Shown here: in pieces, positions 18,183-26,690 of the stretch
Numbering within the stretch: position 1 is the first letter of the stretch
Layout: each line of letters begins with the position of its first letter
The notes under the pieces: model-generated
Told to the model about the DNA's origin: nothing
The model's database searches: none
The model's input: only the letters and a program-made list of their open reading frames with translations
Translations under genes and position numbers: made by a program
Source of the DNA: Chitinophagaceae bacterium
GTDB taxonomy: Bacteria > Bacteroidota > Bacteroidia > Chitinophagales > Chitinophagaceae
Length of the DNA: 64,000 nt
Direction of reading: 5' to 3'
NCBI GenBank assembly: GCA_016702745.1
Contig: JADJDJ010000004.1
Coordinates: 372,001 to 436,000 of the forward strand

Positions 18183-19076
18183 ATTATTCCTTTTTTCTTC
18201 AATACTTGTAACCGAAATTGGTTTAAAATATTCCATTCCTACTCCCGGAGGATGATAGCTTGTCCGAATAAATTCATTGAGTCTTCTGGCAGCTGGAGCT
18301 TCAAAAAATCTTGTCACTGTAACCTCTTCCTCATGACGTGCTCTCATATCTTTTGGATTTATCCTGACACCATGAAATTCCTGCCGATAAAAATGAGCTA
18401 TTTCATGAAATAAACTTAATGCTGCCGATTGACTTCCCAACACCTTGTCTGGATTTTTTTCGTCTACATACCTGTGAGCACGTTCATTATCAAAATTTAT
18501 AGTGCTTGTTTTAGGATCAAAAAGCGAATTGTCTCCTTTAAATATATCAAGCGTTTTAGAACTTTTTATGATTTCTTTGACGATATTTTTACCATCCATG
18601 CTATTCTTGTCAGCATCATTAATTTGAACGTAATCAAGAGACGATTTCGTATCAAGTACAAATTTATTTGTGCCTCCATACTCATTGCCCTTACTATCGT
18701 AAAGCCTGCCATCTTCTCTATACTCTACAGATTTAGTGACCATTTTAGCTTCACCATTTTTTTTGTATTGTATCTCGCCATCTTTATTTCTTTTTTCCTC
18801 CTCGTAATAAATCCAAATTTCTCTACCATCCGGGTCAATATACTTTATAGGGCTATCATAAACATAGTTATAGGGGGACCAACTAACATATTTTCCAATA
18901 AGCGGGTCTGGTGTGTGCCACCTCCCAATCTGCCCATCATACATCCTCGCCCCATAATCCATCCACTCCAATCCACTACCGTCAGCAAACTCCTTCCGCT
19001 GCTCTTCCTTGCCATTGTATTTCAGGCGGTTTTCGGAGCCTCCAAAAGCCAGTGCTTTGCTACTAATTCCACTCAT
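17730..19076 (-). CDS. RHS tip unit C: metallopeptidase-like tip fused to immunity domain
   Basis: As assembled this is one 448-residue frame. Residues 1-65 are RHS core (GSENRLKYNGKEEQRKEF, RWHTPDPL, YDSPIKYIDPDGRE). Residues 70-295 are the effector. It has SLFHEIAHFYRQEF, an HExxH zinc-binding helix, followed some 25 residues on by RHEEEVTVTRFFEAPAARRL, a plausible third ligand (Glu). This suggests a zinc metallopeptidase of the NleD/M91-like type found in toxins. Residues 299-448 look like a separate exported protein with its own signal peptide. The fusion is probably caused by one missing A at 18191-18196; without it the tip would be 18184-19076. Confidence 0.75.
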   Translation of the reverse strand: MSGISSKALAFGGSENRLKYNGKEEQRKEFADGSGLEWMDYGARMYDGQIGRWHTPDPLIGKYVSWSPYNYVYDSPIKYIDPDGREIWIYYEEEKRNKDGEIQYKKNGEAKMVTKSVEYREDGRLYDSKGNEYGGTNKFVLDTKSSLDYVQINDADKNSMDGKNIVKEIIKSSKTLDIFKGDNSLFDPKTSTINFDNERAHRYVDEKNPDKVLGSQSAALSLFHEIAHFYRQEFHGVRINPKDMRARHEEEVTVTRFFEAPAARRLNEFIRTSYHPPGVGMEYFKPISVTSIEEKRNNMWFKPLFLIISLGCINTLSAQGNEKNELLQEIISSQPTLSFSVKAIPKKVKKKYKETFNVTLNLSNPGANYNTTDVVYENEPIGMLLFLGTTSDNLGFFLYEIRGVTSQCRAVYYRTNRSRVTQMKSVILKKQPKNFEEMKQIIIDKEFL

Positions 19077-19189
19077 CGTTAACCCGAACGGGTAAGAGCG
19101 GGGGTCAAAGAACTGATGTGTTAATTTACGGAAAAATCTTATTCCAGTTGACCCGCAGTGGCATGCGTTTAGGGAAATAATTCGATCAC

Positions 19190-19246
19190 AAACCCTGTCG
19201 GGTTTGGTGCTGAGTCAAAGACATCAGCACAACAATCCTATAATTG
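19190..19246 (-). repeat. Two-hairpin module, copy 3 (before unit C)
   Basis: AAACCC-TGTC-GGGTTT (19190-19205), then GTGCTGA...TCAGCAC (19207-19230), then AACAATCCTATAATTG. Only the loop of the first hairpin differs from other copies. It lies 114 bp from the ATG of tip C. Confidence 0.85.
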
Positions 19247-19319
19247 TAAGATATATTATTTCGCCTCGAGTTTAACTAAAACTTGAGAACGAAAACAACG
19301 GCTAGCTGTGCGACAACGT

Positions 19320-19670
19320 TCATTTAATACTTGATTTCAGATCATCAAATTCATTCTCTTCTATCAAAACTCTTCCACAGCCAATACAATATTTTCGATT
19401 GTTTGATTCAAGAATATAAAAAGCTTGGTTAAACTGTGGATAATAATCTCCACCATATTTTTCTATAAATATTTTTGACATTTCCTCATTTGCAGTATAT
19501 AAATAAAAATCTTTAACTGTTGTTGGGATTTCTAAATAGAAAACGGATTCAAATACCAAATCAACATTTTTAGTTGATTCAACATGATCATTATTTCTTA
19601 GCAATAAAACTTTGTGCGAAATTGAATAATCCAAGAATTTAAACGATCCTTTAAAATATTTTTTCTCCAT
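19320..19670 (-). CDS. Candidate immunity protein of unit D
   Basis: A 116-residue, AT-rich gene with no signal peptide. It starts MEKKYFKGSFKFLDYSISHK and contains YCIGCGRVLIEENEF near the end. It begins 2 bp after the stop of tip D. No family is recognised; the immunity role is inferred from position and size. It is probably cytoplasmic. Confidence 0.55.
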   Translation of the reverse strand: MEKKYFKGSFKFLDYSISHKVLLLRNNDHVESTKNVDLVFESVFYLEIPTTVKDFYLYTANEEMSKIFIEKYGGDYYPQFNQAFYILESNNRKYCIGCGRVLIEENEFDDLKSSIK

Positions 19671-19672
19671 AA

Positions 19673-20677
19673 TTAATGCGTTATTGGTTTATATATGCTA
19701 CCAGATTTAATATAAAAAGTTGTCTTGTATTGAAACATTGCCATGATTACAGCATATTCAGCTGTTGTAATAGATCCTGCATAACTTGATAAATTTGTGG
19801 GAGTAGTTAATAGTCCTTTGGGAGTTGATAGGTTAAAGTGAAAATGCGTGTCAGGCCTTAGCCCTATTGCGATTATAGCTGACCGATAAGCAGCTGCTGT
19901 TGTTGAATTTGGCATAGCACTACCCCAATTATAATACGGAATAGACTTGGTTTTAGCCGCAAAGTCCGCTAAATATTCGTCAACCCCAAGAGCAAAATTA
20001 ATCTTTTTTGATCCGGGGTTTGCAGGATCAGTTGTTGTTCCCGGAATCGGAATTGGCGGTGTGATAACTATTGGTGGTCTTCCCGTCAAATTATCTTGAA
20101 GTGGAAAACCGGGATATGGGATAGAGCCTGTAACGGGGCCTGAACCATCCTTTAAAGCATCCCATACATAATAAGCTCCTACGAGTGCCGTTAGCCCAAC
20201 AGCCAATGGGTTGGCTCGTGTTGCAAATAATGTCGCAGCCCCTAATATTGTAGTGTTGCTTCCCGAACTATTTGAAGGTTTTCCACTAGGAGTTACTATT
20301 ACCGGGCTTGGGGTAATACTATTATACGGAATTCTGGGTAGCAAATTGGGGTTGCTAACCGGTAATATTACATTACTATTATACTCATTTGTTGTGAGAT
20401 GAATTCCATTAATAGTCGTATCCAATCCTAAAGGGTCAGCAAATAATATGGGATTATCATTACAATATCCATATGGTGTCCATCCATCTGTTACTTGACA
20501 TAATGGATCAATTTGCCAGAACCTCCCAATCTGCGCATCATACCCTCTAAAAGGTGTTTCATATAATTCAAGTCCGCTTCCATCACTAAACTCTTTACTA
20601 CTTAATTCTGTACCACTATTGAACTTATTTTTGTTATCCACTATGCCGCCCAAAGCCTTACTCGATATCCCACTCAT
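19673..20677 (-). CDS. RHS tip unit D
   Basis: About 334 residues from the ATG of YPFGLTM (a TTG-led frame runs to 20710). Its RHS core is the most divergent of the minus-strand set (SSKALGGIVDNKNKF, DGSGLELYETPFRGYDAQIG, RFWQIDPL). A linker shared with unit B follows (LDTTINGIHLTTNEYN), then a Pro/Gly/Thr-rich spacer with a hydrophobic stretch (residues about 130-170). The tip of about 105 residues begins near INFALGVDEYLADFAAK and includes DTHFHFNL. The tip family is unknown to me. The module of copy 4 and the YPFGLTM boundary are kept even though the core has drifted. Confidence 0.72.
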   Translation of the reverse strand: MSGISSKALGGIVDNKNKFNSGTELSSKEFSDGSGLELYETPFRGYDAQIGRFWQIDPLCQVTDGWTPYGYCNDNPILFADPLGLDTTINGIHLTTNEYNSNVILPVSNPNLLPRIPYNSITPSPVIVTPSGKPSNSSGSNTTILGAATLFATRANPLAVGLTALVGAYYVWDALKDGSGPVTGSIPYPGFPLQDNLTGRPPIVITPPIPIPGTTTDPANPGSKKINFALGVDEYLADFAAKTKSIPYYNWGSAMPNSTTAAAYRSAIIAIGLRPDTHFHFNLSTPKGLLTTPTNLSSYAGSITTAEYAVIMAMFQYKTTFYIKSGSIYKPITH

Positions 20678-20792
20678 CGTTAACCCGAACGGGTAAGAGC
20701 AGGAGGTCAAAGAACTGATGGGTTAATTTACGGAAAAATTTGGATTCGAGTTGACCCGCTGTGGCATGCATTCACGGAAATATCTCGACCAC

Positions 20793-20850
20793 AAACCCTT
20801 ACGGGTTTGGTGCTGAGTCAAAGACATCAGCACAACAACCCTAAAATTTG
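20793..20850 (-). repeat. Two-hairpin module, copy 4 (before unit D)
   Basis: AAACCC-TTAC-GGGTTT (20793-20808), then GTGCTGA...TCAGCAC (20810-20833), then AACAACCCTAAAATTTG. It lies 116 bp from the ATG of tip D. The stretch 20851-21021, beyond the module, shows no gene. Confidence 0.85.
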
Positions 20851-21021
20851 AAAATTTATTACTTCGGTTCAAGTTGTACAGAATATGGAGGAAGAAGACT
20901 ACGGCCAACAGGGGAGAATACTAAAAATAACAAGGGGACTTGTTACTTTTAGTTTGATATTTAGTATTTTTTTGTTTAACTGCCGAAGGCATATTATTAA
21001 AAATCACTCCGAATAGTGGAT

Positions 21022-21104
21022 GTGTTTTAAGTATTTGAATGTTGTTATTGGTCTTAGGAGATTTTCAGGCAGGTAACTTTTAGCTCATTGCCCTACCCGT
21101 TGCC
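21022..21104 (-). repeat. Conserved 3' module after unit E
   Basis: The plus strand reads TTTTAAGTATTTGAATGTTG, then TTGGTCTTAGGAGATTTTCA and GGCAGGTAAC. It matches the stretches after the immunity genes of units F and G. The terminator hairpin seen after C and G is not clear here. Confidence 0.6.
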
Positions 21105-21293
21105 TCACTTAATAAAGAAAAAATATACAAACAATAGAACGAAAGGTACAGATAGCAGCGCGTCTAAGTATTTTTGATTTGTTTGTTCCTTAAAAATCCT
21201 AATTACTGAGAAACCTGTAAAAACTACTCCTACAAAACATACCGTTAAAATAATATACCAGCTAACAGCTCGGTCTAATGGCGGACTAAACAT
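21105..21293 (-). CDS. Small membrane protein, candidate immunity of unit E
   Basis: A 62-residue protein with two membrane segments (WYIILTVCFVGVVFTGFSVI and ALLSVPFVLLFVYFFF) joined by a short polar loop. It lies 82 bp downstream of the headless tip E and is followed by the shared 3' module. A two-helix immunity protein would protect against a pore-forming or envelope-acting toxin, but this is inference from position. Confidence 0.5.
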   Translation of the reverse strand: MFSPPLDRAVSWYIILTVCFVGVVFTGFSVIRIFKEQTNQKYLDALLSVPFVLLFVYFFFIK

Positions 21294-21375
21294 TTACAAA
21301 TAGTTAAACATCCAGAATTTGACCAAACAGAGAAAAAAACAAACTAAAGAAACAATTCCCGGTCGCATTTATAAT

Positions 21376-21738
21376 TTATTTACTCCATTTGACCCAAGGA
21401 TACCTTATTCCATTTGATAAAGCTCTTTGGTCAGCTTTAGTATCGGGTCCTTTGAACGTGATTATACTATTTGTATTTGCCCCCCCGAAAATTCTTTCTT
21501 CCGAAAGTCCAATCATCGAAAAAGCCTTACCAGTCATAAAATTGCCGGCATCATAAACATTATATAAGTCTTTTGTATTCTCAAATTTCACAAATCCTTG
21601 AGTACCGTCCTTGGCAAAGTTACCTTGAATCGGTGGGCCAATATTCACATTACCCCCATCTTTCGTTACAGAAGTCATGTCATCAGCGAAATCAAAATCA
21701 TTATGACCTAGTTTAGCTAAGTAAAAGCCTACAGACAA
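21376..21738 (-). pseudogene. Headless effector tip, unit E
   Basis: A 120-residue frame with no RHS core in front. It contains DAGNFMTGKAFSMIGLSEER and then GGANTNSIITFKGPDTKADQ, a pattern I have seen at the ends of other Bacteroidota RHS proteins, though I cannot name the family with confidence. The only start is a TTG, and the frame runs back into the 3' module of unit F. The RHS core, the ATG and the two-hairpin module of this unit are missing. It looks like the remains of a unit whose 5' half was deleted. Confidence 0.55.
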
Positions 21739-21827
21739 CAGAGGGTTGTGTTTGAAGTATTTGAAGAAAAACCCTTAATTGAAAGAAGTTATCAAGTAGG
21801 TGACGATCGGCCCACTACACACCCTAC
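21739..21827 (-). repeat. Truncated 3' module after unit F, fused to tip E
   Basis: Read on the minus strand, unit F's immunity stop is followed by TAGTGGGCCGATCGTCACCT and AACTTCTTTC, matching unit G's 3' module (TAGTGGGCCAATCGTCACCT). The match breaks off inside the terminator (CACAACC), where the sequence joins tip E. This is a visible deletion or recombination joint. Confidence 0.65.
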
Positions 21828-22274
21828 CTAATCTTTGGAGCTTTTAACTTCACAAAAGGGAGTAATAAGGTGGTAAATCTTAAGCTTAAATGGAATCTCC
21901 TTATTTGGTATTTTCGGGTCCCATTTATTCTTTGCGTTATACAAGTTTTTATTAGCATAACGAAGCTCCTTGAGATACAATCTGACATGCAGGTTTTCTG
22001 TAAAAGAAAAGACAATCGTTGTATAATAGTAGCCCTTTCGTTCTGCCATAAGGATTACTTTCTTATAGGTGCAATTAAATAATGAATCAAAAAATCCTAT
22101 ACTCCGATACCCCAAGAATTTCTCCACCGGAAGTTGTTTGATACACTCAATGATACACCTCTCGGTTGGGGTCAATAAGCTGTCAACCTCATTCATCTCG
22201 CAATCAAATCCTTTTTGTGCTAATAAGCGAGATGATATAACGACTAATACAAATGCGAATACAATCTTTCTCAT
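21828..22274 (-). CDS. Candidate immunity protein of unit F, exported
   Basis: About 148 residues starting MRKIVFAFVLVVISSRLLAQ, a signal peptide, at 22274, 10 bp after the tip F stop. An upstream in-frame ATG at 22325 would overlap the tip and lacks a signal peptide. The C-terminal half (NLYNAKNKWDP...LKIYHL) is distantly similar to unit G's immunity protein (SIYNVKHKWVI...RLYYNN). The two therefore look like diverged immunity proteins for related effectors. Confidence 0.62.
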   Translation of the reverse strand: MRKIVFAFVLVVISSRLLAQKGFDCEMNEVDSLLTPTERCIIECIKQLPVEKFLGYRSIGFFDSLFNCTYKKVILMAERKGYYYTTIVFSFTENLHVRLYLKELRYANKNLYNAKNKWDPKIPNKEIPFKLKIYHLITPFCEVKSSKD

Positions 22275-22284
22275 ATTGCCAATT

Positions 22285-23250
22285 TTATTGTGCTGCTGGA
22301 ACTCTTGTCCACTTATTTTTATCACCTTCTGAGGTCTGATACAAAGCTATACCCGATTTACTGCCATCCCCAATTGTTGCCATTATGGCTTTAACTTGAC
22401 CGTTATTACTTGAATCTGTCAGGTTGTTTTCATAGCTATTAATAATTCCATTAACATTAGCCAGAAAATCTTTTGCTAACCCAGCATCAGTAATTACAAA
22501 TGCGTAACGAGTTGTTTCGTTTTCCGCCATAACAAAAGCACCATTAGTGCCAGCTTTGGCATAATCTTTCAATGCAAATATGTCGCCGGGAACTCTGTCA
22601 ACAGAAACCGATACAGGCGAGCCCACTCCTGCTTGCTCCACATGAGTATGGTATAGTCCAATGCTTTTCTGGCCTGGTTGAATGTCTTTTTGCAATGTTT
22701 TCAAATCAATTGATATGCCTTGATTTGTGCCAGTAGATGCATCTGGTACTGTCTCGCCGCCATGAAGTGAATTTGCACTTATTGTAGTCTTCCCATCAAC
22801 AGTACTCTCTACTACGTTAAATCCCCACTCTCGTGTGTTATAGAGAGGTTGAGTTTTACCAGCATATTCTATTGTCCGTGGATTGTTGTTTGCGTCATAG
22901 CTTTGAGTTCTACTTTGTTTCATTGCTGCACTTGCTTGTTTATCTATTGCTGTAGAAACATCACTAAGTTTTTTTGCAATCGGGTCTTCGGGGCCTTCTC
23001 CGTTTTTATCTACAAATCTTATTGGATTGTTCGCTGCATAAGCATAAGAAGTCATGGGATGAAACATATCCGCTTTCGGGTCAATTGTCATGAATCTCCC
23101 AACCTGATTATCATACATCCTTGCCCCATAATCCATCCACTCCAATCCACTACCATCAGCAAACTCCTTCCTTTGCTCTTCCTTGCCATTGTATTTTATC
23201 CGGTTTTCGGAGCCGCCAAAAGCCAGCGCTTTACTGCTGATCGCACTCAT
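22285..23250 (-). CDS. RHS tip unit F, JAB/MPN-like peptidase tip
   Basis: About 321 residues from the ATG of YPFGLTM; a GTG-led frame runs to 23346. RHS core: GSENRIKYNGKEEQRKEF, YGARMYDNQVGRFMTIDPKA, NNPIRFVDKNGEGPEDP. The tip holds GLYHTHVEQAG, with an aspartate about 16-20 residues on (VDRVPGDIF). It is the paralogue of tip G, where HTHP...PSDGD is a clean JAB/MPN (JAMM) zinc-peptidase motif. In F the proline and the PSxxD spacing have drifted. The effector may cut a peptide or isopeptide bond; the target is unknown. Confidence 0.75.
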   Translation of the reverse strand: MSAISSKALAFGGSENRIKYNGKEEQRKEFADGSGLEWMDYGARMYDNQVGRFMTIDPKADMFHPMTSYAYAANNPIRFVDKNGEGPEDPIAKKLSDVSTAIDKQASAAMKQSRTQSYDANNNPRTIEYAGKTQPLYNTREWGFNVVESTVDGKTTISANSLHGGETVPDASTGTNQGISIDLKTLQKDIQPGQKSIGLYHTHVEQAGVGSPVSVSVDRVPGDIFALKDYAKAGTNGAFVMAENETTRYAFVITDAGLAKDFLANVNGIINSYENNLTDSSNNGQVKAIMATIGDGSKSGIALYQTSEGDKNKWTRVPAAQ

Positions 23251-23363
23251 CGTTAACCCGAACGGGTAAGAGCGGGGGTCAAAGAACTGATGTGTTAATT
23301 TACGGAAAAATCTGATTCCAGTTGACACGCAGTGGCATGCATACACTGAAATAATTCGATCAC

Positions 23364-23421
23364 AAACCCTGGCGGGTTTGGTGCTCAGTCAAAGACATCA
23401 GCACAACAACCCTATACTTTG
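23364..23421 (-). repeat. Two-hairpin module, copy 5 (before unit F)
   Basis: AAACCC-TGGC-GGGTTT (23364-23379), then GTGCTCA...TCAGCAC (23381-23404; one arm carries a G-to-C change that breaks one pair), then AACAACCCTATACTTTGG. It lies 114 bp from the ATG of tip F. Confidence 0.85.
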
Positions 23422-23499
23422 GAAATTTATTACTCCGGTTCAAGTTGTGCAGGATTTGGAGGGAGAAGACTAAGGCCAACAGGGGAGCATGGAATAAAA

Positions 23500-23597
23500 A
23501 AACTACTCATTTCTGAGTGGTTGTGTTTTGAAGCATTTGAAGTTGTTTATTAGTCTAAGGAAATTTTCAAGCAGGTGACGATTGGCCCACTACCCCA
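23500..23597 (-). terminator. Conserved 3' module with terminator, after unit G
   Basis: CCACTCA-GAAA-TGAGTAG is followed by seven T on the minus strand (hairpin at 23503-23520). The shared stretch that leads up to unit G's immunity stop precedes it. Same family as 17657-17729. Confidence 0.78.
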
Positions 23598-24020
23598 CTA
23601 ATTAGGTTTAATTCTACACCCTTTAATACATTGATTGTTATAGTACAATCGAATAGAACCAGTTTTTTCCTTCTTTAATTTCTCAATAACCCATTTGTGC
23701 TTCACGTTATAAATACTCGTGTGTTCAAATGTTGAAGGCTCAATTTCAAGCCAAAGACTATCAGAGAAAACAAAGAAAATAAACTGCAAATAATGTGGTC
23801 GTGAAGTAGAATATAAATGTTCAGAATAAGAATAGCCTATATTAGTTAAGAAATCAACAATAGGTTTCTTTTCAATATACTGGGAGAAATCTATTTGATA
23901 GATTCTACTTTTGATACTAGAGTCATTAACTATGTTGTTTTTTGAGTTAGTCGTCTTATTCTGAGCATTACAGCCCATTACCTGAACGGAAAAAATCATC
24001 ATAATATAAACGTATTTCAT
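23598..24020 (-). CDS. Candidate immunity lipoprotein of unit G
   Basis: A 140-residue protein with the lipobox QVMGCN near residue 17, so it is probably a lipoprotein facing the periplasm. It starts 12 bp after the tip G stop. The C-terminal half resembles unit F's immunity protein around YNxKxKW. Immunity is inferred from pairing with the JAB-like tip. Confidence 0.62.
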   Translation of the reverse strand: MKYVYIMMIFSVQVMGCNAQNKTTNSKNNIVNDSSIKSRIYQIDFSQYIEKKPIVDFLTNIGYSYSEHLYSTSRPHYLQFIFFVFSDSLWLEIEPSTFEHTSIYNVKHKWVIEKLKKEKTGSIRLYYNNQCIKGCRIKPN

Positions 24021-24032
24021 AGACTATTGATT

Positions 24033-24986
24033 TTATTTTTTCTCGGGAAGTTTAGGCAATTCCACCCTTATGAATTCCCCTTTATCATTTGTTTTGTACA
24101 ATGAAATACCAGAATCGTTTTGACCTATTACTCCCATTACTGCTGCTATTTTTTGTTGTTCATCCGTTTCAAAATCTCCATTATTGGCTGCAGCGTTGTA
24201 CTTCCTTGTAATTGACAGTTTGCCTTGACCCAAAGTTGCTTTAGCCTGTCCTTCATCAGTGACTACTAACGCATATGAAGCTCCTCCAGCTACCACTATT
24301 GACATAAAACCGCTTTGGTCTCCTTTTTGGTTAACAATTTCTGATAATTGAAAAATATCCCCGTCTGAAGGCCCGCTACCACTACCAGTTGCGTCTGGAT
24401 GCGTATGTAATTGGGCCACGTGATTTTCACCTGCAACATCATTATAAGATAAGTTGATGGATGTGCCTTGCTTAGTGCCCGCTAAAGATGGGTCTTCTTG
24501 GGAGGTTATTGTTCTTTGTCCCCCTTCCTGTATTCCCTTTGCCGTATAACTTCCATCGCTATTTCCCACAATATTAAACCCATGTTCTTTAGTATCATAT
24601 CTTTTCATCACTCCACCTGGCAAGTAACCGTTTTGCTGTTGGCTTTTACTCCATGCTTGAGTCGCTCTTTCCTTAACACTTTCAGATTGCATAACGCTGT
24701 TTAACTTTTTGGCTACTGGGTCTTCAGGCCCATCACCATTCTTATCAACAAATCTAATAGGGTCATTTGCTGCATAAGCATAAGGTGAATAAACATGAAA
24801 CTTGTCAGCAAGTCGGTCAAGATTAAAGAACCTCCCAATCTGCCCATCATACATCCTAGCCCCATAATCCATCCACTCCAAACCACTACCATCATAGAAT
24901 TCCTTTCGCTCCTCTTCCTTGCCGTTGTATTTAAGTTTATTACCTGGCTCTCCAAACCCTAATGCTTTACTACTCAACCCCGCCAT
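24033..24986 (-). CDS. RHS tip unit G, JAB/MPN-like peptidase tip
   Basis: A 317-residue protein. The RHS core ends at about residue 70 (GDGPEDPVAKKL). The tip contains AQLHTHPDATGSGSGPSDGD, the H-x-H-P...P-S-x-x-D signature of JAB/MPN zinc isopeptidases, followed by SYALVVTDEGQAK and KIAAVMGVIGQ. It pairs with a lipoprotein immunity gene 12 bp downstream and is the intact paralogue of tip F (both share GxxxxExDP, YDTKEHGFN/YNTREWGFN and GISLYKT/GIALYQT). Enzyme type is well supported by the motif; the target is not known. Confidence 0.8.
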   Translation of the reverse strand: MAGLSSKALGFGEPGNKLKYNGKEEERKEFYDGSGLEWMDYGARMYDGQIGRFFNLDRLADKFHVYSPYAYAANDPIRFVDKNGDGPEDPVAKKLNSVMQSESVKERATQAWSKSQQQNGYLPGGVMKRYDTKEHGFNIVGNSDGSYTAKGIQEGGQRTITSQEDPSLAGTKQGTSINLSYNDVAGENHVAQLHTHPDATGSGSGPSDGDIFQLSEIVNQKGDQSGFMSIVVAGGASYALVVTDEGQAKATLGQGKLSITRKYNAAANNGDFETDEQQKIAAVMGVIGQNDSGISLYKTNDKGEFIRVELPKLPEKK

Positions 24987-25099
24987 CGTTAACCCGAACG
25001 GGTAAGAGCAGGGGTCAAAGAACTGATGGGTTAATTTACGGAAAAATCTGATTCCAGTTGACTCGAAGTGGCATGCGTTTAGCGAAATAATACGATCAC

Positions 25100-25157
25100 A
25101 AACCCAGGCGGGTTTGGTGCTGAGTCAAAGACATCAGCACAACAACCCTATAATTTG
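25100..25157 (-). repeat. Two-hairpin module, copy 6 (before unit G)
   Basis: AAACCC-AGGC-GGGTTT (25100-25115), then GTGCTGA...TCAGCAC (25117-25140), then AACAACCCTATAATTTG. It lies 114 bp from the ATG of tip G. The gap up to the unit H immunity stop at 25272 has no gene. Confidence 0.85.
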
Positions 25158-25271
25158 GAAGGTTTTGAAGGGGTTTGCGATGCGTTTGGTTTCGAAAAAA
25201 AATCACCCAATAACATGTATAAGACTACTGAGAACAGGGAAGACTACGGACATCAGAGAAAGGAATTCTTA

Positions 25272-25733
25272 CTAACGATAAAAAATTTTACTATGATCTA
25301 CTAATTCGTTTAAATTGATGCCATTTGCTGTTTTTACTTCGTCTCCAGAGCTGTGAGAGATCAAAAATGACAGATACTCAATTTCCTTAGTTGTGTGTTT
25401 ACTGGCCATATCAATAAATGCAAATTTCCCTTTGCTCCAGAAGGCGGAAGGATTGAATCCCACACCATACTTGCTAATATCAGTACCATCGCTTTCAAAA
25501 ATCTTCGGCTTGACTGTAGTTCTATTGAATGTCTGCTCGTTGATATATCCAATACCGTTTGAATCAATATTTAGAATATTTGTATCCTGTGTTGACAACA
25601 CTAAGTAGATTTTCCCTGTGAATCCCTTAGGCACGACTATTTTCATTTGTCCAGTGCCACAACTAATAAGTACTACTGTCAAAATAAAAAGGGAAACGAT
25701 TTTAAATATTGAAATGAATTTAGTCGGTTTCAT
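25272..25733 (-). CDS. Candidate immunity lipoprotein of unit H
   Basis: About 153 residues starting MKPTKFISIFKIVSLFILT with the lipobox VLISCG. The ATG is 10 bp after the tip H stop; a longer reading from 25874 overlaps the tip and is unlikely. The mature part has IVVPKGFTGKIYLVLS and other strand-like stretches, with no family recognised. Confidence 0.6.
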   Translation of the reverse strand: MKPTKFISIFKIVSLFILTVVLISCGTGQMKIVVPKGFTGKIYLVLSTQDTNILNIDSNGIGYINEQTFNRTTVKPKIFESDGTDISKYGVGFNPSAFWSKGKFAFIDMASKHTTKEIEYLSFLISHSSGDEVKTANGINLNELVDHSKIFYR

Positions 25734-25743
25734 ATTTCGATTG

Positions 25744-26688
25744 TTAATAACGTTTATGAAATGCCGGTTCTGGCGGCGGTAAAATTCTCGGGAATTTTGG
25801 ATTGGTTTTGTCATATTTTTCCCCATGAGAGACTTGAAAAGAAGGTTGGTTATATTGGAATAATTGTTGGCCATTAAGTTTTAAAGTCGCAGACGGAAAA
25901 ATATCTGTTGACGCTGTAATACTAATATTTCCACCTGAAAAATTAACTTGGAGTTGTTGAGCAACATTCACGATATTATAACCCATAATGCCTAACCCAC
26001 ATTCTTCGATTGGTGAAACACTTGCATGCTGCTCAAAATTCAAGTTTGCGGATTGAAGTATACCTTCAGTGCTTACTTTTCCATCTAAAGTAAACTTGTT
26101 TTGCTCATCGCCTAAACCGGGAAAGTAGTCTCTCGCTGTGCCTTGCGGAGTTTTGCCGATTTCCACGCTTTTCGTTGCAGAAATACTTGTTAACTCCCCA
26201 TCGGCATTCTCAATTCCATTAATTTTGATTGTTGAAGTAAGTTTATCACCGGAGGGATCAACTATCCCGAACATAGTTGGACCATCCCATAATTTTTTAT
26301 CAATATAACTATTGAACTTAAATTCCAACGTCTTACCTAAGTAAGTTTCACCGGCTTTGGTTGTTGCTTGAGAATTTGCATTCTTATCCCATTTGATGTT
26401 ACCGTCTTTGTCCTTTACAAAATCATCAACACCCATGCCGTCCGGATCTGTAAACCTTATGGGATTATCAACTGCATAATTATACGGGCTCCATTTTCTA
26501 TATTGATCAGCAAGTGGGTCATTCACATGCCACCTCCCAATCTGCCCATCATACATCCTCGCCCCATAATCCATCCACTCCAGGCCGCTACCATCCGCAA
26601 ACTCCTTCCGTTGCTCTTCCTTGCCATTGTATTTGTAACTGTTTTCGGAGCCGCCAAAAGCCAGTGCTTTACTGCTGATTGCACTCAT
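25744..26688 (-). CDS. RHS tip unit H, next to the recombinase
   Basis: A 314-residue protein. RHS core to about residue 80 (GSENSYKYNGKEEQRKEF, RWHVNDPLADQYRKW, VDNPIRFTDPDGMG). The tip is rich in strands (STIKINGIENADGELTSI, LQVNFSGGNISITAS) and ends Pro-rich (RILPPPEPAFHKRY). I know no enzyme motif in it. It is the first minus-strand unit; the YPFGLTM homology stops abruptly 3 bp upstream of the usual TAC codon position, and no two-hairpin module is present. Confidence 0.72.
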   Translation of the reverse strand: MSAISSKALAFGGSENSYKYNGKEEQRKEFADGSGLEWMDYGARMYDGQIGRWHVNDPLADQYRKWSPYNYAVDNPIRFTDPDGMGVDDFVKDKDGNIKWDKNANSQATTKAGETYLGKTLEFKFNSYIDKKLWDGPTMFGIVDPSGDKLTSTIKINGIENADGELTSISATKSVEIGKTPQGTARDYFPGLGDEQNKFTLDGKVSTEGILQSANLNFEQHASVSPIEECGLGIMGYNIVNVAQQLQVNFSGGNISITASTDIFPSATLKLNGQQLFQYNQPSFQVSHGEKYDKTNPKFPRILPPPEPAFHKRY

Positions 26689-26690
26689 CG

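Noticed and set aside
18429..19082. 217-residue plus-strand frame opposite tip C
   Set aside because: Mirror of the coding strand of tip C; Ile/Phe-rich with no motif. The RHS core reading on the other strand is certain.
15501..25157. Integron with attC sites
   Set aside because: Like attC, the modules are folded and lie in one orientation. But they keep their sequence strictly, they precede rather than follow the cassettes, lack the core triplet GTT...AAC arrangement of attC at their outer ends, and the recombinase shows no evident integron-type insertion. Held only as an analogy.
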